Source: Spirochaetales bacterium UBA6872
GTDB taxonomy: Bacteria > Spirochaetota > Spirochaetia > Sphaerochaetales > Sphaerochaetaceae
Assembly (NCBI GenBank): GCA_002452215.1
Contig: DKCO01000017.1
Coordinates: forward strand, 1-14,363
Length of the DNA: 14,363 bases
Reading direction: 5' to 3'
The notes under the pieces were generated by a model that made no database searches, was not told the DNA's origin, and worked only from the letters and a program-made list of their open reading frames with translations. How positions within the stretch are numbered: the first letter of the stretch is position 1; every line of letters begins with the position of its first letter. The position numbers were made by a program, and so were the translations under genes. Shown here piece by piece: positions 7,001 through 12,942 of the stretch.

Positions 7001-8332
7001 CTGTTTCTCCATTGCTAAGCCAATCAGTCGATCAGTCTGATCGGCCATAAACAGCGGGATATTCAGCACATCATCATCTAGTTTCAGATTATCCAGTGAA
7101 AACCTGACACGGAGTTTAACTCGATTCGGAAATAACTCTTTGAATTTCTTGAGGCTCCTGCTGGTGGTATTGGCTTCGGACTTGACCTCCACTGGGAAGA
7201 TATCATTTTCACGCTGAATCAGGAAATCTACCTCATAAGGAGGATTTGTTTGCGTCCAGTATCGAGGAGTCACTTCAAACTGTGTAATCAAAGTCTGAAG
7301 CACAAAGTTTTCGGTTAATGCACCTCTGAATTCGGTAAATAACCGATTGCCTTCGCCAAAGGCAGTTGGTGCGAGTTGCGCCAGTCTGCGGAGCAATCCC
7401 ACATCTACCAGATAAATCTTAAAAGCAGAAATGTCATCATAAGCTGCTAAAGGCAGGCTAGGAGCAGTACTGCGGTAGATTTTATACACCAGTTGGGCAT
7501 CCACCAGCCACTGTAAGGCATCCTCGTATTCACGAGCTCTTGCTCCTTCTTTGACTGCCTTGTAGATGAATTTCTTGTTTTCCTTAGCCAATTGGGACGG
7601 TATGGACTTCCAGATCATTGAAATCTTGGGGAACTTACTGATGTTTGGGTGCTTGGCAAAGTCACGCTCATAAGCACCTATAATCTCGGACAGAGCCTCC
7701 TGCATGGCATCCACATCCCGTGCCTCCGTCCACATCTTGACGGGTTCTGGCATGCCACCAGTCACATAATACATCTTCAACTTTTCATACAAAGGATTAA
7801 AAAAGGCATCGGGAATCGGCTCAATAGTATTTATTGCCCCCTGGTATTGTACCAAGTTTTCATCTCCATTGGCTAATAGAAATTCAGTAAATGTCATGGG
7901 GTTGACCTGCATAAAGTTAACTTTACCAACAGGGAAAGAGGAGGGTTTTGCTAAGGCAATTCCCAAGAGGGAACCGGCGCATGCAATGTGATACTGTGGT
8001 GCATTCTCACAAAAATACTTCATGGAGTTGATGACGTTTGGACAGTCTTGAACCTCGTCAAAAATAATTAGGGTTTTTTCTGGCATAATCTTCTGGCCAC
8101 TTGCCAACATGAGGTTTTGCAAAATCCGGGCTACATCTTTTGTGGTTTCAAAGAATTGCTTGTATTCTTCGTTTTCATCAAAATTAAAATAAGCAGTGTT
8201 TTCATAGTAGCATTTGCCAAATTCTTTCAGAATCCAGGTCTTACCTACTTGGCGCACGCCTTTCAAGATCAAAGGCTTGCGATAGGGAGAATTCTTCCAG
8301 TTCAGCAGTTTCTTTAAAATCAAACGTTCCAT
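6992..8332 (-). CDS. AAA_14 / DUF4143 family ATPase
   Basis: A 446-aa P-loop ATPase. Walker A is GVRQVGKT (25-32), Walker B is LIIFDE (88-93) and a sensor-like CAGS is at 118-121. A winged-helix-like middle region leads to a C-terminal DUF4143 domain with a PD-(D/E)xK-like pattern: Glu341 in GALTENFVLQTL, YEVDF (366-370) and VEVK (381-384). This is the full family layout. Members are abundant, often laterally acquired, and their role is unknown. Suggested roles include mobile-element maintenance and defence. No Shine-Dalgarno sequence precedes the ATG. Its codon choice looks more GC-rich than that of its neighbours. Its tail overlaps the broken gene at 6878-7000, which supports arrival by transfer. 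No other gene is close enough to be its operon partner. Confidence 0.9.
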   Translation of the reverse strand: MERLILKKLLNWKNSPYRKPLILKGVRQVGKTWILKEFGKCYYENTAYFNFDENEEYKQFFETTKDVARILQNLMLASGQKIMPEKTLIIFDEVQDCPNVINSMKYFCENAPQYHIACAGSLLGIALAKPSSFPVGKVNFMQVNPMTFTEFLLANGDENLVQYQGAINTIEPIPDAFFNPLYEKLKMYYVTGGMPEPVKMWTEARDVDAMQEALSEIIGAYERDFAKHPNISKFPKISMIWKSIPSQLAKENKKFIYKAVKEGARAREYEDALQWLVDAQLVYKIYRSTAPSLPLAAYDDISAFKIYLVDVGLLRRLAQLAPTAFGEGNRLFTEFRGALTENFVLQTLITQFEVTPRYWTQTNPPYEVDFLIQRENDIFPVEVKSEANTTSRSLKKFKELFPNRVKLRVRFSLDNLKLDDDVLNIPLFMADQTDRLIGLAMEKQLR

Positions 8333-8381
8333 ATATAAATCACTTTTTAAGATAAATTCAGTGCTTATTGATCACGTTTTC

Positions 8382-8409
8382 AGTATATGCTCTAACAAAA
8401 AAAATACAA
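8382..8409 (-). promoter_or_regulatory. Candidate promoter of the AAA_14 ATPase gene
   Basis: Minus-strand TTGTAT (8409-8404) and TATACT (8387-8382) are 16 bases apart, with a T8 tract in the spacer. The start would be near 8375, leaving a leader of about 42 bases. It is AT-rich DNA, so chance boxes are possible. Confidence 0.4.
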
Positions 8410-8643
8410 GCATAAATCACAAAATTATATGTATTTTAAGGTATAATAATCACATTATTATTAAAATATTGGAGGCCTAATGCATAGTTGTGGGCAAGAC
8501 ATGACAAAAATAGAAGTTTAGAGAGATGGCATGCAACCTCTATAAATTTCTTTTAGTCCGTGGTCTAAGCTTTGGACAACAAAGGAAAAACGAAAAATGA
8601 CAAATGCAAATGTTTACATGGAAGAAGAAAGGAGAATGCGTGG
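8410..8643 (+). other. Gene-poor segment with a promoter-like box and very short ORFs
   Basis: A TATAAT (8442-8447) is followed by GGAGG (8471-8475) and an ATG at 8480 that opens only 13 codons (MHSCGQDMTKIEV, stop at 8519-8521). A second short frame, MTNANVYMEEERRMRG, ends at 8646. The first has good initiation signals for so short a product, so it may be a truncated gene or a leader peptide. Nothing else is recognisable, and there is no -35 that fits the TATAAT well. Confidence 0.3.
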
Positions 8644-8869
8644 CTAGCAGTATCTCTCGCCTAGGCACTCGAGCTTCTTTGTTATCTCTATATAGCCATT
8701 GCTGTCATTGGCTATGATTGCGATCTTTCTCCTGTTCTTGCTGCAGAAGATAAAGATGCTCTTTTCGATGCGATCAAGCCGTATCTCGTTCCTCACTGTG
8801 TACGAAAGGCTCTCGGCCTTTTTCCTCAAATTCGTCACGCATAGCCTTATATAGATTGATTATGTCCAT
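8644..8869 (-). pseudogene. Small gene of unknown function split by a +1 frameshift in an A5 run
   Basis: Translation signals are excellent at 8869: AGGAGG (8881-8876), 6-base spacer, ATG. That frame reads MDIINLYKAMRDEFEEK and then degenerates and stops at 8774. The neighbouring frame, open to 8644, reads KKAESLSYTVRNEIRLDRIE and continues through IFIFCSKNRRKIAIIANDSN to LECLGERYC. The two join smoothly at the A5 run (coding strand of 8819-8823). Removing one A gives an uninterrupted 74-aa protein, and 226 nt is one more than 75 codons. Calling only the 64-aa frame (start 8838) would leave the RBS unexplained. A real mutation, an assembly error or programmed slippage would all look like this. 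The family is not recognised: a helical N-terminus is followed by a beta-rich basic core. Confidence 0.6.
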
Positions 8870-8954
8870 TACTATCCTCCTAGCTCGGATATAATCTACT
8901 TCATGGCAAGATCATTTTTCTTGGCGTTTTATTTTACGCTTACGATAAATATCT

Positions 8955-10385
8955 TTATGCGAATAGGTCATCTAGTAGTATCACATTTGTGAATATGCCA
9001 CTGTACTCATTTTTCTTAAGGCCAAAGGTCGTGATTAGAGTATCCCTGATTGCGACTCTTGGAGAGGTTTCATTTTGGAGCATAGTCTCTCTGCTGAGAA
9101 GTGTTCTGTAATAATCCTTTGTAACTTCAAAGTCTCCGCTATAGAACTTAAGTTCGCACATGTTTATTACATTATCTTTTCTGATGATAAGCAAATCTAT
9201 TTGTGTACCTTTCTCGTCGTCTCCTCTTTTCGACCATTGAGATGATTCAGTTATAACTCCTGAAATACCTAATGCTCTCTTTATCTCTTCTATGTGATTG
9301 AAGCAAACATTTTCAAAAGCATATCCTCTCCATGTAGATAAAGACTGAGAGCTTACATTCTGCTGCCAGAATTTCTCATTTGTTCCTTTTTGCTCATCAA
9401 AGAAATGGATGTAAAATAAACAGAATGGATCTACGAGTTTGTAGTGAGACTCTCTTTTGCTGAATCCAAATGGAACATATTTGATTATAAAATCACTTGA
9501 TATAAGTGCATTCAGTGCACTTGTGATTGTCGCTCCATCTGATATTCCTAGTTTTTCAATTATTTCCTTCCTAGTAAATCCAGCATTGCGGGTTCCTAGC
9601 AAGTTGACAATAGTTTTGATTCTTTCGGGACTCTCGAAAACAGATGAGAATAGCCTGTCATATTCTACTCCTAATTGAGCATTCTTTGAGAAGAATAGTC
9701 TATCGATGTTTTGTGCAAGGCTTAATTCGCCATCAATGCATCCCATATAGAATGGTATGCCACCAAGAATCATATAGCTCTGAACGATATCATAGCGTGA
9801 TAATCTTATATTGTTCGCTTTGTAGTATTCTTCGCATTCATGTAGCGTAAATGGTGTTAGTTTTATTTCACGCGTTATGCGGTTGTATAGCCCACCATGT
9901 GCATTTATAAGGTTATTTAGTATCCAGGAATTAGCACTGCCACATACAATGACCATCAAGTTCTTTCTGTGGCATCCCCAGTTGTTCCAGAAGCCTTCGA
10001 ATGCCTGCATGAACCCTGAACGGGGAGTATCCATCCAAGGAAGTTCATCAAAGAATATTAGTTGTCTACTTCCGTCGTCAATCTTTTGCAAATGCATTTC
10101 AAGCAATAGAAATGCATCAAGCCAGTTTTCTGGTTTCTTGCATGGTTTCATGCCTTGCATTATCAATGAGTTATAGAAATAGTTTATCTGTATTTTCAAG
10201 AGGCTTTTAGGCTTTTCTTTGGTTGGGGCAAGTCCTGCATGACGAAAAGAAAATCGTCCTGCAAAGGTTTCATCAACAAGGTAAGTCTTACCAACTCTTC
10301 TTCTTCCATAGATAGCAACAAGCTCTGCACTGTTTTTTTCATATAGCTTGTTAAGTTCATTCCTTTCCTTTGTTCTTCCAATCAT
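8955..10385 (-). CDS. AAA ATPase, archaeal-ATPase / DUF234 type
   Basis: A 476-aa protein unrelated in detail to the other ATPase at 6992-8332. It opens with MIGRTKERNELNKLYE, typical of the family, then Walker A GRRRVGKT (27-34), Walker B LIFFDELPW (109-117) and sensor-1 CGSANS (148-153). GGLYNR (164-169) is followed by a REIKL turn. A winged helix lies around 265-305 (AGFTRKEIIEKLG). The C-terminal DUF234 domain has a PD-(D/E)xK-like pattern: Glu358, Asp397 in TQIDLLI and ELK at 411-413. It is full length with all motifs present. Function is unknown for the family. A DNA-associated or defence/maintenance role is inferred from the nuclease-like fold and the accessory setting. The ATG at 10385 has only a weak AAAGG about 11 bases upstream. 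Confidence 0.9.
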   Translation of the reverse strand: MIGRTKERNELNKLYEKNSAELVAIYGRRRVGKTYLVDETFAGRFSFRHAGLAPTKEKPKSLLKIQINYFYNSLIMQGMKPCKKPENWLDAFLLLEMHLQKIDDGSRQLIFFDELPWMDTPRSGFMQAFEGFWNNWGCHRKNLMVIVCGSANSWILNNLINAHGGLYNRITREIKLTPFTLHECEEYYKANNIRLSRYDIVQSYMILGGIPFYMGCIDGELSLAQNIDRLFFSKNAQLGVEYDRLFSSVFESPERIKTIVNLLGTRNAGFTRKEIIEKLGISDGATITSALNALISSDFIIKYVPFGFSKRESHYKLVDPFCLFYIHFFDEQKGTNEKFWQQNVSSQSLSTWRGYAFENVCFNHIEEIKRALGISGVITESSQWSKRGDDEKGTQIDLLIIRKDNVINMCELKFYSGDFEVTKDYYRTLLSRETMLQNETSPRVAIRDTLITTFGLKKNEYSGIFTNVILLDDLFA

Positions 10386-10459
10386 ATTGTTGGTTACCTT
10401 TTTTAGTAGGGGATAAATTGAGGTGAGTTAATAAAATTGTAGTTAATCTCTATTTATGA

Positions 10460-10488
10460 ATAATAAATCATAGTTTATGAGTTGTCAA
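10460..10488 (-). promoter_or_regulatory. Near-consensus promoter of the DUF234 ATPase gene
   Basis: Minus-strand TTGACA (10488-10483) is a perfect -35, and TATTAT (10465-10460) follows after exactly 17 bases. The start would be near 10453, giving a leader of about 68 bases. Two similar elements, CTCATAAACTA and TTCATAAATAG, overlap the spacer and the region just after the -10, and they could be sites for a repressor. Confidence 0.65.
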
Positions 10489-10737
10489 TGTAGAGAAATA
10501 TTTTATGATAGTATATAAAGATACAAAAAGCACAGTCCGATTCGATTGCTTTTGCAACAAACTTCTCACCATCTGTTGGAGTTTCTTTGTTGAGCACCGT
10601 CTCAAGCCTCTAAAGGAAGGCTGTTTATCCGGCTCTTCCGTGTTTGTGTTGATAAAGCCTTTCAATTCTGATGGCAATGTGATATTGTTCAATTGGGTCG
10701 TTACTCCGTTTTTTTTTGCTACTAAAACTTTAGGCAA
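10475..10737 (-). pseudogene. Decayed small gene, two frames joined by an apparent -1 shift
   Basis: From a TTG at 10737 one frame reads MPKVLVAKKNGVTTQLNNIT and LPSELKGFINTNTEEPDKQP, then SFRGL. Beyond about 10605 it turns into serine/glutamine-rich sequence, while the next frame becomes protein-like (ETVLNKETPTDGEKFVAKAI, then ESDCAFC) and stops at 10475. One missing base near 10600-10612 would restore an 87-aa protein. The alternative frame upstream also looks partly coding, and an A9 run (10711-10719) may be another damaged point, so the reconstruction is tentative. The family is not recognised. The promoter of the next gene overlaps its 3' end. Confidence 0.3.
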
Positions 10738-10743
10738 CGACCC
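10695..10743 (+). repeat. 8-bp inverted repeat with trailing T-run
   Basis: GGGTCGTT (10695-10702) and AACGACCC (10736-10743) are perfect inverse copies separated by 33 bases that include a T9 tract. On the plus strand T5ATTT follows directly, so a long-loop terminator is possible. It could equally be an operator or chance. Confidence 0.35.
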
Positions 10744-10786
10744 TTTTTATTTCAACTGCTTTTCCCTTATCCCACAAAAATTGTGA

Positions 10787-10966
10787 TTGAACCTAAATAA
10801 ATCGCCATTGCAAGAAAAGGACAAGAAGTTTTATTTGTTTGTTCTTAAAGCAAGAAAAGAAAGAATAATAGATTTTTTGATGCATGAAATCATCAGAGTC
10901 TCCAGAGAAAAGAGGCTTTCCATTTTTTATAACGATTATTCCGAAACAAGAGGACATGCAAGATGA
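10787..10966 (+). pseudogene. 3' portion of a small gene, coupled to the following frame by an ATGA overlap
   Basis: This frame opens after a TGA at 10784-10786 and runs 59 codons to a TGA at 10964-10966. It is protein-like throughout, with KDKKFYLFVLKARKERIIDF and then HEIIRVSREKRLSIFYNDYS before the C-terminus ETRGHAR. The only starts are TTGs near the beginning and an ATG at 10880, none with a ribosome binding site, so the 5' part may be lost or the start unusual. The stop overlaps the ATG of the next frame (10963) as ATGA, a classic mark of two genes made from one message. It is a basic protein of unknown family. Confidence 0.35.
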
Positions 10967-11156
10967 CTATGCCTCAGGATATTGTAATCAACTTCAAGGT
11001 TCCAAAGGATCTGCAAAAGGATATGGAAGAGGCGGAGAGTCATTTGATTATATTTTCATGACAGATGTCATCGAGGGACAAACCAAATCACTGTATCTAG
11101 ATGGTTATTTGACTTACGAGCAAGCAGATCTGATTCTCTTCAAGTTTGGAATGTAA
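10963..11156 (+). pseudogene. Small gene split by an apparent -1 frameshift
   Basis: An ATG at 10963 follows AGAGGA (10949-10954) by 8 bases. Its frame reads MTMPQDIVINFKVPKDLQKD MEEAE, which resembles the strand-helix start of ribbon-helix-helix antitoxins, then stops at 11059-11061. The frame that overlaps it reads ESFDYIFMTDVIEGQTKSLY then LDGYLTYEQADLILFKFGM and stops at 11154-11156. The 194-nt span is one base short of 65 codons, so one lost base near 11030-11045 explains the break and would restore a 64-aa acidic protein. An uninterrupted 90-aa frame (10884-11156) exists, but its first half is glycine/serine-rich shadow-like sequence without an RBS. The family is not recognised. Confidence 0.45.
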
Positions 11157-11167
11157 TCGTAAGAGAA

Positions 11168-11183
11168 TGGGTCTAGTGACCCA
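11168..11183. terminator. Short stem between convergent genes
   Basis: TGGGTC (11168-11173) and GACCCA (11178-11183) form a perfect 6-bp stem around TAGT, exactly between the stop at 11156 and the HipA-like stop at 11173-11175. Neither side has a strong T-run, so termination is plausible but unproven. Confidence 0.3.
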
Positions 11184-12546
11184 AATGCCTGTCGTTCTTC
11201 TTGGAGCGTGTCCTGTTTTGTGTTTTAGTCGTTTTAGCTATATCATCAAGCTTTTTCATGAGACTTTCGAGGCCATTCTCGGAAGCAATGGAATTGATAG
11301 CGAACACTGTGTTCAGCTTCTCATCCCTGCCAACAAGGCCCTTGATGCCGTTCTGGATGGTCTTGTACGGAATACCTGTTGCAAGAAGCCTCACGAGGTT
11401 TGACTTGTATTCGAAGACTCCGGCGATTCGCTCCACATTGAACCGGATGGACTCATCGATGCTGTAGAACCTTTTTATCTCCTCGGAAGATGGTAGAAGA
11501 TCGAGTTTGATGGTGCCAAAGTCCAAGACCTTGGATATCATATCGGATTCGGTTTTGCATAGTGACCTTACCTCAAGGGATAGAAAATCCATCGGCGTAC
11601 TGTCTAGGTAGTTGCAATAGAGCATGCTGTTCCCCGTATCATATATGGGGGCTGGCCTCAATATCCTGAGGGTATTGCTGTCCCTGAGCACACCGAAGTT
11701 GTTGAGGTGTCTATCGACATTCGTCATGAGAAAATCAACGATGGTTTGATAATCGAGGAACACTCTTGCATCCTTTTCATTGATGCCTTCTTGCGCCATG
11801 CATGAGATGTAATGGTCATACTCGCTTACATTATTGGGCCTTTTGTGTTTCATCAGCAGTTCCCATGCTGGAACCAGTTCCACATCCTCGCTTGTGAAGC
11901 ACTCGCACTTGCACCATGTTGTGTTCTTTCCGAGCTTGACGAGAGTATAATCTACATGATTCTTGAATCCTTGCTTTTTGTGGATATGAGAGGCAAAAAC
12001 CTCATTGAGAGATTGTTGAAAGGAGTTTCCAGGCATATTTCCCTTCAGGAGATATATCCTCCCACCAATCTTCTTCCACCTCTTCTCAAGCTCTCCACCT
12101 GTGGATGCGACTGGGGAGAATGTTCCCGTGAGTTTCTCGATATCGGCATCCTTTTGCAATCCGCCGTTCCTCGTCTCAAGCTGTGAGGCTATGTCGCCAT
12201 CATAGAACGAACGGAACAGCGAAACATCTTGCCAGCACAATGGAACACCCTTGGGGCAAACCCAGTAGGTATCCGAGAAGCTGAGTGCGAGATTGTCAAG
12301 CAGCAGTTTCTGGGTTGATGCAATCCCATAGCGAAGCAAGAGCTCCTTGATGTTTGACTGGTTCTTGGACACCGCGCGGTTCTGCCACCACGACTTTACT
12401 GGCGAAAGATCGTTCAATGGCTTGTTCTGTGCTGCGATCGGAAGTAGCTCCTTGCTGATGGTGGAGATTCCCAGAAGCGCTCCTTGCTCTGTGTCGATAT
12501 CCAATATTGCAACCTTGTCGTCTTTGTGCATCAAATAATATTCCAT
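11173..12546 (-). CDS. HipA-like serine/threonine kinase, no HipB partner visible
   Basis: A 457-aa protein with the HipA kinase signature. A P-loop-like STGGELEKRWKK is at 148-159 and a candidate ATP-site Lys168 lies in YLLKGN. The catalytic loop NVDRHLNNFG (276-285) contains Asp278 and Asn283. The metal-binding YDTGNS (302-307) contains Asp303. Known HipA toxins phosphorylate glutamyl-tRNA synthetase and are neutralised by an upstream HipB. Here the 366 bp upstream hold no HTH gene, so it is a solitary HipA. It has its own long N-terminal region (1-145) and a basic C-terminal tail (TRSKKNDRHLGH). The ATG at 12546 has AGGA 4 bases upstream and lies after the promoter, while the in-frame GTG at 12576 lies upstream of the -10 and is rejected. 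All catalytic residues are present. The target is unknown. Confidence 0.85.
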   Translation of the reverse strand: MEYYLMHKDDKVAILDIDTEQGALLGISTISKELLPIAAQNKPLNDLSPVKSWWQNRAVSKNQSNIKELLLRYGIASTQKLLLDNLALSFSDTYWVCPKGVPLCWQDVSLFRSFYDGDIASQLETRNGGLQKDADIEKLTGTFSPVASTGGELEKRWKKIGGRIYLLKGNMPGNSFQQSLNEVFASHIHKKQGFKNHVDYTLVKLGKNTTWCKCECFTSEDVELVPAWELLMKHKRPNNVSEYDHYISCMAQEGINEKDARVFLDYQTIVDFLMTNVDRHLNNFGVLRDSNTLRILRPAPIYDTGNSMLYCNYLDSTPMDFLSLEVRSLCKTESDMISKVLDFGTIKLDLLPSSEEIKRFYSIDESIRFNVERIAGVFEYKSNLVRLLATGIPYKTIQNGIKGLVGRDEKLNTVFAINSIASENGLESLMKKLDDIAKTTKTQNRTRSKKNDRHLGH

Positions 12547-12566
12547 GGATTCCTGCCCATATTGCC

Positions 12567-12593
12567 ATTGTAACACAGTTGATTAATTGTAAA
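12567..12593 (-). promoter_or_regulatory. Promoter of the HipA-like gene with an internal palindrome
   Basis: Minus-strand TTTACA (12593-12588) and TACAAT (12572-12567) are 15 bases apart (16 if TTTTAC is taken as -35). The start would fall near 12559, about 13 bases before the ATG at 12546. An imperfect palindrome, ACAGTTGA/TTAATTGT (12575-12590, 6 of 8 matching), occupies the spacer and is well placed for a repressor. Confidence 0.5.
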
Positions 12594-12708
12594 AATGGCA
12601 AGGCTTTTATTTGCCGAAAGGGTAGAGATGAATAATCAATCTGCTATCAGTGTGGTTTGATCCATAAGAATCATGCGAATAATCTATTCTATTAGTAGGA
12701 TAAAAAAG

Positions 12709-12745
12709 GATTATTTTTTTAACAATATTTTGGAAAAAAATAATC
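12709..12745. repeat. Perfect 12-bp AT-rich inverted repeat
   Basis: GATTATTTTTTT (12709-12720) and AAAAAAATAATC (12734-12745) are exact inverse copies around a 13-base centre. As RNA it forms a stem with few G-C pairs, so it is a poor terminator. As DNA it could be a dimeric protein site or a bent segment near the recombination site. Confidence 0.55.
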
Positions 12746-12785
12746 AAAGTTTCGGTAATTCAGTTTCTTTGTAGTTGATTTTCGA

Positions 12786-12936
12786 GTTTTTCACATTTTG
12801 CTCTCTATTACTACTATCTGTAATTTATCTTGAGTTATATTTATCTAGCGCGCGCATTATGCGAGGAAAATTAACCAAAAGGTACGCTAAAAACTGGGTT
12901 GTTTTTTGCTTGAAATGTGGAAAACATGTGAAAAAC
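12786..12936. repeat. Candidate integrase arm-type sites (TTTTYCACAT repeats)
   Basis: ATGTGGAAAAC (12915-12925) and ATGTGAAAAAC (12926-12936) are tandem 11-bp copies differing at one base. An inverse copy, GTTTTTCACAT, lies at 12786-12796. A related ATGTGAAAA occurs upstream of the integrase gene at 14245-14253. Small repeated sites beside a tyrosine recombinase gene are typical of arm-type binding sites. Against this, a TTTTCACAT also occurs inside the integrase coding sequence (13377-13385). Confidence 0.4.
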
Positions 12937-12942
12937 CAAGGG

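Larger units (their letters stand above)
12577..12942. other. Non-coding region between the HipA-like and integrase genes
   Basis: There is no credible gene in these 366 bp. The segment is very AT-rich and holds the HipA-like promoter, a perfect 12-bp inverted repeat (12709-12745) and three TTTTYCACAT-type repeats (12786-12936). The density of structure directly after the integrase gene makes it a candidate attachment-site region, but no duplicated core was found in the window. Confidence 0.5.

Noticed and set aside
10505..10786. Plus-strand 93-aa ORF
   Set aside because: It is rich in Cys and Phe, has no RBS, and is antisense to better coding signal on the minus strand.
10884..11156. Single uninterrupted 90-aa ORF
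   Set aside because: Only its second half looks coding. The first half lacks an RBS and is Gly/Ser-rich, while the other frame has a good RBS and an ATGA overlap. It is kept as the alternative to the frameshift model.
12576..12576. GTG at 12576 as start of the HipA-like gene
   Set aside because: It lies upstream of the predicted -10 box and lacks an RBS. The ATG at 12546 has AGGA at proper spacing.
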